64,000 nt of DNA. It comes from Arthrobacter globiformis (GTDB lineage: Bacteria > Actinomycetota > Actinomycetes > Actinomycetales > Micrococcaceae). Position 1 is the first letter of the stretch, and every line of letters starts with the position of its first letter. This document shows positions 16,560 through 25,122 of the stretch, piece by piece. The position numbers were made by a program, and so were the translations under genes. The notes below the pieces were generated by a model that did no database searches, was not told the origin of the DNA, and saw nothing but the letters and a program-made list of their open reading frames with translations. Where the stretch lies: NCBI RefSeq assembly GCF_030815865.1, contig NZ_JAUSXI010000001.1, forward strand, positions 4,216,001 through 4,280,000, given 5' to 3'.

Positions 16560-17996
16560 ATGGCAATTTCCCTCGCGGCGCTGCTGGCCGTGCAGTCTCT
16601 AGGGCTCAAGAAATCCAGCCTCGCGGAGACCACTTCGCACCAGGACATCCGCTGGGTGGCGGTCACCGAACTGGAGGACCCGCAGCGCTTCCTCAACGGC
16701 GGCGAACTGGTGCTGACCACCGGACTGCGGATGAAAAGTGCGCCCGAACAGCGCCGCTTTGTCCGCCAGGTCCAGCGCGCCGGCGCCGTGGGGATCGGGT
16801 TCGGCGTGGGACTCTCGCACGACGCCGTTCCCCCGGCTTTGGTCGCGGAAGCCAACCGCTGGGGGCTACCGGTGGTCGAGGTGCCATACGGCACTCCGTT
16901 CATTGCGATCAGCAAGCTCGTGGCCGACGCACAGTCCGCGGACCACTACTCGAAGCTTGAGCGTCTCATTGCCGGGCACCAGATCTTGGCCCGCGCACTG
17001 CTGACGGGTGGCGGACTGGCTGAGCTCCTGCGGCACCTGGGCGGCATGCTCCGCACCGAGATCGCGCTCACACAGTTCACCGCCCAGCTGTACAACAGCG
17101 GCAGCGAGCCGCCATCCGCGGACTCCTGGACCACGTACCCCATCCCCACCGGGCGCCGCGATGCCTGCACGCTCTGGGTGAAGCAGCCGTTCGAGGATTC
17201 CGGCATCATCGGCTACGCGCAGAACCTCATCAGCGTGGAGCTCAACAACATGGTTAAGCAGCGCCAGGCCGAGAGGGCTCTGTGCGGGCAGGTGCTCGAG
17301 GACGTGATCCACGGGACCCTGGATCCCAGCGAGGCACAGCGCCGTCTCGCCGGGACGGGCATCAACAGCACGCGCAAGAATGTGGTGATTCTGGCCGGCT
17401 CCGAGGCGCACCACAAGCAGCTGGTCAGTTCCTCACTGCCGCAGGCGTTGGAGAACGCGGTGACCGCCGTCGTCGGAAAAGATCTGGTCACCGTGGTGCC
17501 CGACGACGGACGCGGCGCCACAGTCATGGCCAGGAGCCTCAGCGACCACCTCGCCGAGGCCGGGATCCACGCCACCATCGGGATCGGCGGTGCGTACACC
17601 AAGCCGAACGGCCTGCGCTGGAGCTACTTCGAGGCGCGCGATGCAGCCAGCCACGGGTTGCCGGTGAATGAACCCGAGCGGCTCAGCCTGACCTCCCTGC
17701 TCCTGGCGAGCGAGGACGTGCCGCTGGCGGACATGGCCAACGAGTCACTGGACCCGCTCCGTAGCTTCGATGCCGCCCATGGGGCCGAGCTGATGGCCAC
17801 GCTGGAGAGCTACCTGAACAGCAATGGCTCGGTTGCCGCCGTCGCCGAGGCCCTCACCCTTCACCGCAACACGGTCCGCTACCGGCTGGCGCAGATCACC
17901 GAACTCACCGGGTACGACCCCTCCGTCACCGCGGACCGGGTGCAGCTGTGGCTGGCCCTGGCGGTCGCCCGGCTCGGGGCGCGGCACTCCGGCTGA
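16560..17996 (+). CDS. PucR-family transcriptional regulator
   Basis: The 478-residue regulator has an N-terminal PucR sensory domain (about 5-125, with ITELED-like VAVTELEDPQRFLNGGELVLTTG), a middle GGDEF-like linker region, and a C-terminal PucR helix-turn-helix (about 415-475: SVAAVAEALTLHRNTVRYRL, then TGYDPSVTADRVQLWLAL). Family members activate purine, GABA or amino-acid catabolic genes in response to the substrate. Its divergent position beside the aldehyde dehydrogenase-gabT pair suggests control of that pair (GabR/PucR-like). The effector is not visible from sequence. Confidence 0.88.
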   Translation: MAISLAALLAVQSLGLKKSSLAETTSHQDIRWVAVTELEDPQRFLNGGELVLTTGLRMKSAPEQRRFVRQVQRAGAVGIGFGVGLSHDAVPPALVAEANRWGLPVVEVPYGTPFIAISKLVADAQSADHYSKLERLIAGHQILARALLTGGGLAELLRHLGGMLRTEIALTQFTAQLYNSGSEPPSADSWTTYPIPTGRRDACTLWVKQPFEDSGIIGYAQNLISVELNNMVKQRQAERALCGQVLEDVIHGTLDPSEAQRRLAGTGINSTRKNVVILAGSEAHHKQLVSSSLPQALENAVTAVVGKDLVTVVPDDGRGATVMARSLSDHLAEAGIHATIGIGGAYTKPNGLRWSYFEARDAASHGLPVNEPERLSLTSLLLASEDVPLADMANESLDPLRSFDAAHGAELMATLESYLNSNGSVAAVAEALTLHRNTVRYRLAQITELTGYDPSVTADRVQLWLALAVARLGARHSG

Positions 17997-18058
17997 GTCA
18001 GGTCACTGCGCGGCACACAGGCTGAGCCGGCCTGCCGCCCTGTCCTAGGGACCGCCCT

Positions 18059-18742
18059 TCAAGCGGATTCGCGGGCAAAGGCATCCAGCCGGGTTGCAAG
18101 TCCAGCCGGGTTGCTCAGGGCGACCAGGTGCCCGCCCGGGATTTCGTCAATCCCCAGGCCAAGCCGGGTCCGGACCACGCGGCGCTGAAAGTCCACGGGG
18201 AAAAAGCGGTCATCGTGGCCGATCAGGACCCTCGTGGGCACGTCGGGCCAGCGGTCGATCTCGCAGGGCTGCCCGAAGGGCGTGTCGGATGGCCCACGTT
18301 GCTCGCCGGCGCCTGCAGCGATTACTTCGGCGGGAACGTCGTGCAGGAAGTGCACGCGTTCATCGAAATCGCCGCTGCGTCCGTTCAGCCTGTCATTGAG
18401 CTCGCGTGCCTGTGGCTGGCCGGTGGCCTCCCACCACTCACCGGGTGTCTCGCCCGGGAGCGGCACCATCGGATTAAGCAGGACGATCAGCTCCACGGGC
18501 ACGCGCCCTGCAACAACCGGTGCCGTGAAGGCGCCCATCGACTGGCCCACGAGAACCACATCGCGCTGATCATCAATATTCGCGACGACGGTGTCGGCGT
18601 AGTCGCGCAGGCCCAGGCGGGGGTCGTCCTCGCGGATGTCGACCGCAATGGCCCGGTGCCCCAGCCGTTCCAGCTCCGGAACCAGCCGGTGCCAATACCA
18701 ACCCACTCCCCCGGCGCCCGGGACAAGAACGAAAGTGCTCAC
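18059..18742 (-). CDS. Alpha/beta hydrolase (esterase family)
   Basis: The 227-residue serine hydrolase starts STFVLVPGAGGVGWYW with the oxyanion-type glycine stretch. It has the nucleophile elbow GQSMG, an Asp candidate in IGHDDRFFP and a His candidate in PGGHLVALS, giving a complete triad order. It resembles small EstC/salicylate esterase-like alpha/beta hydrolases; the substrate is unknown. AGGAGG lies four bases before the GTG at 18742, so I prefer it to the ATG five codons upstream, which sits inside the ribosome-binding region. Confidence 0.85.
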   Translation of the reverse strand: MSTFVLVPGAGGVGWYWHRLVPELERLGHRAIAVDIREDDPRLGLRDYADTVVANIDDQRDVVLVGQSMGAFTAPVVAGRVPVELIVLLNPMVPLPGETPGEWWEATGQPQARELNDRLNGRSGDFDERVHFLHDVPAEVIAAGAGEQRGPSDTPFGQPCEIDRWPDVPTRVLIGHDDRFFPVDFQRRVVRTRLGLGIDEIPGGHLVALSNPAGLATRLDAFARESA

Positions 18743-18824
18743 GCGTCCTCCTGCCATGTGTCGCTTAGGTGGAGTTTCCGCCCCAGGCCCCGCTCAGCCA
18801 GGACTGCTCAGCCACCGGCCGCCG

Positions 18825-20495
18825 CTATCCCACTCCGCGCCGGACCAGCTTCCGGGACTTCCGGTGCGCCTTGCGGTACTTGGTTTGGGCTTTGGCGGCG
18901 TTCTTCTGCTCCCGCTTCAGCAGCGAGCCGTAGGCGGCAGCTACCGGTTCCGGCAGGTCCGGGCCGCCGGCCAGCTTACCCAGGAAGATCCGCGCCATCA
19001 CACTGTCGTGGTGGTCGCCGAGGATCTTCTGCTGCTTGTGCGCGGCCTTGGCGAGCCTCGTGGCACGCTTTCCGAAAACGGGATCGACGGTCTCGGCGGC
19101 GTGGCGCAGCCGTTTGGCGTCCTTCCGCACCTGGTGCAGCGCGGTTTCGTGCGCCGTAGCGTCTTTCAGCTCCATGCCGGGCCTTTCGCCGGCGCCGTCC
19201 TTGGCCCGCAGAGCCGCCGCCTTGTGGGCACGGCGCAGCCGTTTGACCGGCTTGCCCACCAGCTTGCGGGCGGCCTTGCGTGCGGGCGCCGAAGCTGCCG
19301 GCCGGACCGGTGGGTGATCACGGAAGTCTTCGAGGTCGTCGAGGAGGCGGAAGTAGCGGTCAGTCAGGAGCACCTCCTGCGTCTTGCGGTAACCGGCGTC
19401 CAGCCTGGTGCCCAGCTCCCGCTCGATCCGCCGCTTCACGTCGTCGGCCGGCTCCCCCGGCGGAAGCTTGCCGGTATGCGTCCGCAGCCGCTCCAGCATG
19501 ACTTCGGCGTCGCGGGGCGTACCAAGGATCCGGCCCAGCCACTTGAGTTCGTCGCGTAGCCTGCCCACGGCGCCCCGGCCGTAGAGCTTCCGGTAAACCG
19601 CCAGGACCGACCTCACGCGACGCGTGGCCGAACGCATCGCATGGACCGCATCCGGCTCCTCCAGCCGCACCCGCGCGTCATTGGCCAGGATTTCGCTGAT
19701 CTGCCCGTCCAGGTACGCGCTGACGACGGCGGACGCCGGCCACTTCTTGCCCGGTTTCCTACCGCCGGGCTGCTTTACGCCGCCTTCAGTTGCTGCCGTG
19801 CCATCAGGTTCGGCCGGGCCGGGAGCTTTCGGCGCGGCCTCGCCCAGTGCGCGGCGCAGCTTGGACTCGTGCGCCGACGGCCGGGCACCTGCGGCGGACA
19901 AGACTTCCGCGGCCGCTGCGAACACCTCCGGCTGGCCGTGAACCAGCTCGAGTTCCCATTCGCGCCACTGCTGCTCCCGGCCGGCGGACTCAGCTGCCGG
20001 TTTCTGGCCCGCGCCCTGAAGAAGTTCGGCGTCCACGGTGTCATCGGCAAAGTCGGCGAGGTGCACGCCATCATCCCCGTACAGGGCATGGGTGGTGCGC
20101 CGCGTGTTCAGGCGGGCCACGGGCACGGGATCCGATCCGCGGAGGTAGGCGTGCAGGTGGGCCAGCAGTTTCCCGGGAACGACGTCGGCCTGGCCCAGCG
20201 GGGCGTGGATCTCCCGGCGGGCTCCCGGCGCCTCTTCCGATGCGCGTCCGGCGCCCGCCGCGGGCTCCGGTGCCAGCTTTACATGCCAGCCGGCGTCAGC
20301 ACCGCCGCTCCTGCGCCGCAGCGTGATGCGGCGGGAGGCGAGAACCAGATCCTCCGTGTCGAAGTAGACGGCTTCCAGTTCAGCATCCTGCGGCTCGCCC
20401 ACGCGGCCCACGCCTGGGATGGCGGCGAGGTCGGGCAGCGCCGCATCGGCGCCGACGTCGTACTTCTTCTCTGTTTCAAGGCCTTCGGCAGTCAT
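18825..20495 (-). CDS. CYTH and CHAD domain protein
   Basis: The 556-residue protein joins an N-terminal CYTH (triphosphate tunnel) domain (about 1-210) to a C-terminal CHAD domain (about 255-550). The CYTH ExExK signature is at LETEKKY. CHAD shows its His- and basic-rich helices VHAMRSATRRVRSVLAVYR and LHQVRKDAKRLRHA. CYTH enzymes hydrolyse inorganic triphosphate or related substrates, and CHAD domains bind polyphosphate, so a polyphosphate role is likely by family. The linker is Ala/Pro/Gly-rich. The gene is alone on its strand, divergent from the MFS gene. Confidence 0.88.
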   Translation of the reverse strand: MTAEGLETEKKYDVGADAALPDLAAIPGVGRVGEPQDAELEAVYFDTEDLVLASRRITLRRRSGGADAGWHVKLAPEPAAGAGRASEEAPGARREIHAPLGQADVVPGKLLAHLHAYLRGSDPVPVARLNTRRTTHALYGDDGVHLADFADDTVDAELLQGAGQKPAAESAGREQQWREWELELVHGQPEVFAAAAEVLSAAGARPSAHESKLRRALGEAAPKAPGPAEPDGTAATEGGVKQPGGRKPGKKWPASAVVSAYLDGQISEILANDARVRLEEPDAVHAMRSATRRVRSVLAVYRKLYGRGAVGRLRDELKWLGRILGTPRDAEVMLERLRTHTGKLPPGEPADDVKRRIERELGTRLDAGYRKTQEVLLTDRYFRLLDDLEDFRDHPPVRPAASAPARKAARKLVGKPVKRLRRAHKAAALRAKDGAGERPGMELKDATAHETALHQVRKDAKRLRHAAETVDPVFGKRATRLAKAAHKQQKILGDHHDSVMARIFLGKLAGGPDLPEPVAAAYGSLLKREQKNAAKAQTKYRKAHRKSRKLVRRGVG

Positions 20496-20597
20496 GGCCG
20501 GACGGCGTCCTTTCCCCTTGCCGGGTCCCTGCGCGTGCTGCGCCTGCTGGCCTGAGTCTATGCCCGGGCCGGAAGGGCCCGCGAGAGGTTCCCCACA

Positions 20598-20637
20598 AAA
20601 GTCTAGACATCAAACGTCAAACGTCTAACGTTAAGGG
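20598..20637. promoter_or_regulatory. Leaderless promoter and probable GntR operator
   Basis: The region holds the palindrome GTCTAGAC (20601-20608), then three near-identical heptamers (AAACGTC, AAACGTC, TAACGTT) in a row. TAACGT (20626-20631) is also a good -10 box six bases before the ATG at 20638. The overlap of repeats with the promoter suggests repression by the downstream FCD/GntR protein. Confidence 0.45.
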
Positions 20638-21906
20638 ATGGCGACCACTTCCTCAGCACCTCCCACCACGGCCACGTACCCCGCCAAGCCGCGCACCGCC
20701 GTCGTGGCCGCCGTTATTGCCCTGGTCCTCATCGGCCTGAACCTGAGGGCCGGTATCACCGGCGCCTCAGCGCTGCTGCACGACTTGCAGCAGGTGCTGG
20801 GCTACGGGCCGCTGGTCGCCTCGCTGATTCCCTCTATTCCCACGCTGTGCTTCGCCCTGGCCGGTGCCGCGACATCATGGCTGACCGGGAAGCTCGGCGC
20901 CGAGAAGGCCATTCTGCTTTCTCTCGGCATGCTGGCAGGCGGGCTGCTGCTCCGGGGCATTCCCACCACCGGAATGCTGGTGGTGGGCACGGTGGTTGGG
21001 ATGTCCGGCCTTGCTGTCTGCAACGTGTCCATGCCGTCCTTCATCCGGGAGCACTTTGCCGCGCGCACTTCGCTTATGACTGCCGTCTACACGGTAACCA
21101 TGACCAGCGGCGCCACCGTCATGGCTGTAGTCGTGGTTCCGCTGTCGCAGTTGCTCGGGTCGCCGTCGGCTGGACTGGGCACCATCGGGATCCTCGCCCT
21201 GTCCGCGTTTCTGGGTTTCCTGCCCGTGACGCTGCACGCCCACCGCAACACTGCCCGGAAAACAGCCGGACACATCTCCCCGTGGCCGCTGCTGCGCACC
21301 AAGACCGGGCGGCTGCTCACCGGCATCTTCACCCTGCAGGCGCTGCTGGCCTACGCGCTGCTCAGCTGGTTCCCGTACATGCTCACCACCATGGGCCTCA
21401 GCGCGGCGGACAGCGCCCTCATGTTCGGCGTCATGCAGCTGGTCTCGGTACCTGCCGGAATGGTGCTGATCGCCATCGGGTCCCGGCCGCGAATGCTGCG
21501 CCCCGCCGTCTACCTGGCTACCCTCACAATGACGGCCGGTATCGCCGCGCTCCTCTTCCTTCCCGTGTCGCTGGCCATCCTCCCGGCGGTGCTGCTGGGC
21601 TTCGGGCTGGGCATCTTCCCCCTGGTGATGGTGATGATCAGCCGCAGCGGCCGGAGCACAGCCGAGACCACCGCGCTGTCCACGCTGGCCCAGTCCACCG
21701 GCTATCTCCTGGCCACCGTCGGGCCGTTCGGCATGGGCCTGCTGCACAGCGCGACGGGGAGCTGGACACTGCCGCTGGCGTTGCTCCTGGTCATCGCCGT
21801 GGTGCAGATCGTCGTGGCACACCTGCTCAGCAGCCGCCGGGCTTCCGGAGTCAGCGCCACTGGCACCGGCGCTGCCGGAGCCAACGCTGCCGGAATGAAA
21901 GAATAG
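20638..21906 (+). CDS. MFS transporter, CynX/NimT family
   Basis: The 422-residue protein has twelve predicted membrane segments. Its opening segment IALVLIGLNLRAGITGASALL is typical of the CynX (cyanate)/NimT (2-nitroimidazole) branch of the major facilitator superfamily. A Pro/Thr-rich N-terminus and an Ala/Gly-rich tail flank the core. The true substrate is not known. The stop is 6 nt before the GntR gene, so the two are cotranscribed, and the regulator probably senses the transported compound. Confidence 0.86.
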   Translation: MATTSSAPPTTATYPAKPRTAVVAAVIALVLIGLNLRAGITGASALLHDLQQVLGYGPLVASLIPSIPTLCFALAGAATSWLTGKLGAEKAILLSLGMLAGGLLLRGIPTTGMLVVGTVVGMSGLAVCNVSMPSFIREHFAARTSLMTAVYTVTMTSGATVMAVVVVPLSQLLGSPSAGLGTIGILALSAFLGFLPVTLHAHRNTARKTAGHISPWPLLRTKTGRLLTGIFTLQALLAYALLSWFPYMLTTMGLSAADSALMFGVMQLVSVPAGMVLIAIGSRPRMLRPAVYLATLTMTAGIAALLFLPVSLAILPAVLLGFGLGIFPLVMVMISRSGRSTAETTALSTLAQSTGYLLATVGPFGMGLLHSATGSWTLPLALLLVIAVVQIVVAHLLSSRRASGVSATGTGAAGANAAGMKE

Positions 21907-21912
21907 GACGCC

Positions 21913-22593
21913 ATGACCCTGAGCACGTCGCACCGCCCGCCGCTGGCGGAGGAAGTCACCGCCAAACTCCGCGAAATGATCCAGACGGGCGAGTGGCCGC
22001 TGCAGCAGCGCATCCCGTCCGAAACGGAGCTCATGACCGGACTGGGCGTGTCCCGCGGGACGCTCCGGGAGGCGGTCAAGGCGCTGGCCCACAGCGGGAT
22101 GCTCGAGGTCCGCCGCGGCGACGGAACCTACGTCCGTGCCACCAGCGAAATCTCGGGGGCCGCGCGCCGGCTGTACAGGGAGCACACGGACGAACACGTC
22201 CTGGAAGTCCGCGTGGGGCTCGACACGCAGGCGGCCCGCCTTGCCGCCCGGCATGCAACGGCCGACGACGTCGCCGCCATGCGCGTGCTGCTCGCGGAGG
22301 GTGAGGATGCCTGGCGGGCCGAGGACTTCGCGCGCTGGGCCCGCGCGGACTGGGGCTTCCACGAGCGGGTGGCACAGGCCTCCGGCAATCCGCTCCTGCA
22401 CGAGCTTTATGTCAGCTTCGGCGACGTGTTTCATGCCGACCTGCTGAAGCAGCACCGGCGCCCCGGCTTCAACGGACTGCCGCAGGCGGGCCACGGAGAG
22501 CTCGTGGATGCCATCGAAGCACACGACGGCGAGGCGGCCGTGGCCAGCGTGCACCGGAACCTCAACTCCTGCGCGGAGTGGCTGCGGGAGTAA
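21913..22593 (+). CDS. FCD-domain GntR-family regulator
   Basis: The 226-residue regulator has an N-terminal winged helix (about 8-75) with the GntR pattern PSETELMTGLGVSRGTLREAVKAL and RRGDGTYVR. The helical FCD effector domain (about 90-220) carries the metal/ligand residues Asp and His (ADWGFHERVAQASGN and HGELVDAIEAHD). FadR/FCD proteins sense small organic acids. The gene lies six bases after the MFS gene and likely represses this two-gene operon through the repeats at 20598-20637. Confidence 0.87.
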   Translation: MTLSTSHRPPLAEEVTAKLREMIQTGEWPLQQRIPSETELMTGLGVSRGTLREAVKALAHSGMLEVRRGDGTYVRATSEISGAARRLYREHTDEHVLEVRVGLDTQAARLAARHATADDVAAMRVLLAEGEDAWRAEDFARWARADWGFHERVAQASGNPLLHELYVSFGDVFHADLLKQHRRPGFNGLPQAGHGELVDAIEAHDGEAAVASVHRNLNSCAEWLRE

Positions 22594-22621
22594 CGGGCTT
22601 TCGCCCGAACAGGGAACATCA

Positions 22622-22639
22622 GTAGGTTTACTAATCAAG
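22622..22639. promoter_or_regulatory. GTAGGTTTACTAATCAAG element
   Basis: This sequence lies 37 nt upstream of the AI-2E transporter start. It resembles the elements at 11143 and 24615 only loosely (GTA-G---ACT-A-CAA pattern) and is listed as a possible degenerate copy. Confidence 0.25.
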
Positions 22640-22675
22640 GCAGTTGACTGATTGCCCTGATGAGTAGGAGTTCCC

Positions 22676-23866
22676 ATGGCCCGAACAGCCCGACTGTCCG
22701 AGCAAGATCCACCCCAAGAGCTCGCGTCCGGTCCGCTCCTGCGCCGCAAGGCACCCGGGCAGCCGGACCACAAACCGCCCCGGGAGCTGTGGTCCGACAA
22801 CCTGGGCAGGGTGGGGATCCGGTGCGCCCAGGTCCTGCTGGTCCTTGCCGTGGCAGCCGTGTCCGTGTACGGACTCCTGCAGGTCCGGCTGCTGGTCATT
22901 CCCGTGCTGATCGCACTGATCCTTGCCGCCGCCATCGGGCCGTTCGTCAACCTGCTGCGGCGCCGGGGACTGCCCGGCGGGGCCGCCACGGCCGTGGCAT
23001 TCGCGGCCCTGCTGCTCCTGCTGGCCGGCGTCGGCACCGTAATCTACTTTTCTGTCCGCAGCCAGTGGGGCGAGCTGGTCCAGCAGGCCTCCGAGGGGCT
23101 CGACGAACTTGAAAGCTTCCTCCTCTCCGGCCCGGTCCCCATTGACCGCGAGCAGCTGAACCAGGCCCGGGAAGGCGCCGTCCAGTTCGCCACGAGCAGC
23201 CAGGTCCGGTCCGGCGCCATCACCGGCCTGTCGGTGGTGACGGAGTTCCTGGCCGGCGCGAGCCTCATGGTGGTGATCCTCTTCTTCTTCCTCAAGGACG
23301 GCTCGAAGATCTGGAACTTTCTCCTGCGGCCCTTCTCCGGGGAACGGGAAGCCAGGATGCGGCGTGTGGGCAAGCGGACCCTCGAGGTGCTGGGCGGCTA
23401 CGTCCGAGGCACAGCCATTGTGGCACTGGTGGATACCGTGGCCATTGGCGCAGCGCTGCTCATCATGCAGGTGCCGCTAGCCATTCCCCTGGCCATCATC
23501 GTCTTCATCGGCGCCTTTGTTCCGCTCGTGGGAGCCACCGTGGCCGGAATCCTGGCAGCCTTGGTGGCCCTCGTCGCCAACGGTCCGGTGGTGGCGCTGA
23601 TCGTGCTGGCAGTGGTCATCGCGGTCAACCAGCTCGAAGGCGACCTGCTGCAGCCGATCGTCATGGGCAAGTCATTGCAGCTCCACGCCCTCGTCATCCT
23701 CATGGCGCTGACGGCGGGCACCATCCTGGCTGGCATCATCGGGGCCGTCCTGTCCGTGCCGCTGGCGGCCGTGACGTGGGCGATTATCCAGGTGTGGACG
23801 GCCGAGGACCCCCACCTCCAGGACATGAACCCCGACCTGCCGCCGGCGGACAGCCAGCCCACGTAA
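22676..23866 (+). CDS. AI-2E family transporter
   Basis: The 396-residue membrane protein belongs to the AI-2E/PerM family. It has about eight hydrophobic segments, a long amphipathic extracytoplasmic stretch between segments 3 and 4 (about 120-185), and the conserved block QLEGDLLQPIVMGKSLQLHALVIL. Members include the TqsA autoinducer exporter and ion/H+ antiporters, so the substrate remains open. The ATG at 22676 follows GTAGGAGTTCCC, a good ribosome-binding site. A perfect 21-bp hairpin follows the stop by 27 nt. Confidence 0.87.
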   Translation: MARTARLSEQDPPQELASGPLLRRKAPGQPDHKPPRELWSDNLGRVGIRCAQVLLVLAVAAVSVYGLLQVRLLVIPVLIALILAAAIGPFVNLLRRRGLPGGAATAVAFAALLLLLAGVGTVIYFSVRSQWGELVQQASEGLDELESFLLSGPVPIDREQLNQAREGAVQFATSSQVRSGAITGLSVVTEFLAGASLMVVILFFFLKDGSKIWNFLLRPFSGEREARMRRVGKRTLEVLGGYVRGTAIVALVDTVAIGAALLIMQVPLAIPLAIIVFIGAFVPLVGATVAGILAALVALVANGPVVALIVLAVVIAVNQLEGDLLQPIVMGKSLQLHALVILMALTAGTILAGIIGAVLSVPLAAVTWAIIQVWTAEDPHLQDMNPDLPPADSQPT

Positions 23867-23893
23867 GCACCCCGCTTCAGTGGAGCTGATCCG

Positions 23894-23940
23894 CGCACGA
23901 CGGCGGCCGGGCACTTTAGGTGCCCGGCCGCCGTCGTGCG
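23894..23940. terminator. Perfect 21-bp hairpin
   Basis: Bases 23894-23914 and 23920-23940 are exactly complementary around a five-base loop (TTTAG). It lies between the convergent AI-2E transporter (stop 23866) and the gene ending at 23980, so it is a bidirectional terminator candidate. Confidence 0.75.
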
Positions 23941-23979
23941 TTACTGCCTAGAGTCCGTTATCGTCCTAGGCGGACGCCG

Positions 23980-24513
23980 TCAGCGCAGCCCCTTGACGAC
24001 ATTCTTGGGCCGCTGCATCTCTCCGTGCTTGGCGCCAAGGACGATGACAGAAGCGGCGAAGGCGGGGATGGTCCACTGCAGCACCTTCAGCTGCTTCTGC
24101 GCCGACTGCAGTTTCGTGGAAGAGCCGGGCCGTGGCTCGGTGGCACCTTCGGCACCCTCTTCGGCCAGCTTGTCCACCTTCTTCCCCAGCGAACCCGCAT
24201 ACAGGGTGACCGCTGCCCCCGCTACGGTGACGGCCGTCTTGTAGAGGGTGTCCCGGGCCACGCCCTCCTGGCTAGCGATCCTGTCCTTGTTTTCCAACGC
24301 GATGAACAGGTCTGCCAGCAGGTGGGTAGCGAAGGCGGCCGTCTGGACCGGCGCCCACTTCATCCAGCCGCGGCTCGAGAGGCGCGTGCGCTCGGCAGGG
24401 TCCTTCGCCTCCGCGGTTGCCCCATTGAGGCCGACCGCCCCCATCAGCGAGCCGCCAAACCAGGCCGCTGCCGTGAGGTCATGAACAGACCGAGCAAAAA
24501 GATTTCCAGCCAT
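23980..24513 (-). CDS. Hypothetical membrane protein
   Basis: The 177-residue protein is not one I can assign to a named family. It begins MAGNLFARSVHDLTAAAWFGGSLMGAVGLNG, has hydrophobic stretches near 15-30, 85-105 and 148-162, a charged middle segment with KKVDKLAEEGAEG, and ends with a basic tail (KNVVKGLR). A role in the membrane is likely. It shares its upstream region, containing the GTAAGCACACTTAC element, with the divergent gene at 24681. Confidence 0.7.
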   Translation of the reverse strand: MAGNLFARSVHDLTAAAWFGGSLMGAVGLNGATAEAKDPAERTRLSSRGWMKWAPVQTAAFATHLLADLFIALENKDRIASQEGVARDTLYKTAVTVAGAAVTLYAGSLGKKVDKLAEEGAEGATEPRPGSSTKLQSAQKQLKVLQWTIPAFAASVIVLGAKHGEMQRPKNVVKGLR

Positions 24514-24614
24514 GATGTCCTTCCTAATACGAGAGGTTCAATCCGGAACAGTGGCTGCCGGGGGCCCTGGGTCCAGGTGCCCGCCAGCCGTACCAACGAC
24601 ATGGTCCCCATATG

Positions 24615-24632
24615 GTAAGCACACTTACTAAC
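24615..24632. promoter_or_regulatory. GTAAGCACACTTACTAA palindromic element
   Basis: GTAAG-CACA-CTTAC is a perfect five-base-arm palindrome midway between divergent genes 23980-24513 and 24681-24971. It matches the element at 11143 in 15 of 18 positions. Confidence 0.4.
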
Positions 24633-24680
24633 GTTACGGTAGCCCGTAATATCAATAGTTCTGTGCGTAAAATCAAGGCC

Positions 24681-24971
24681 ATGGGATCAACAGGAACACT
24701 GTTTGGCTGGGCATTCGGCGACTCCGAACGCGAGGACGACCAGGTGTACGTGGACGGGCTGAAGGGCGAGGCGCTGGCGAACGCGACGCAGGCCGCGAAA
24801 AGCAAGGGCTTCGATGTCGAGGCGGGCTCGGAAGTATTCACCGTCCTCAGCGCCGGCGACGCCCTCGTCGACATCGACACGGCGCCCGACGACCTCGTAG
24901 TGCGCTGCACGGTGAAACTCGTGGGTGAGGGCGCCGAGCGCCTTCACGCGGAAGGGCCGATGAACGGCTGA
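24681..24971 (+). CDS. Small hypothetical protein
   Basis: The 96-residue acidic soluble protein (MGSTGTLFGWAFGDSEREDD) has a regular alternation of short strands and helices and no signal peptide or membrane segment. No family is recognised. The ATG at 24681 has AAGG close upstream; an in-frame start at 24612 would run through the divergent promoter element and is unlikely. The DUF1206 gene follows on the same strand, so the two may be cotranscribed. Confidence 0.6.
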   Translation: MGSTGTLFGWAFGDSEREDDQVYVDGLKGEALANATQAAKSKGFDVEAGSEVFTVLSAGDALVDIDTAPDDLVVRCTVKLVGEGAERLHAEGPMNG

Positions 24972-25122
24972 ACGCCGTACGGCAAAACGCAGGACGGCTA
25001 AGCGGGAACGGCTACCGGAGGGCACTACGGACAACGACTCGACCATCAGCGAGGCGGCCGACGCCGCGGAGGCTGCATCGAACCACAAGGCGCTCGACGT
25101 CGTCGCGCGTTCGGGTTTCGCT

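Noticed and set aside
20875..23037. 720-codon frame opposite the MFS/GntR genes
   Set aside because: It spans two complete genes and part of a third on the + strand and is His/Gln/Arg-rich noise.
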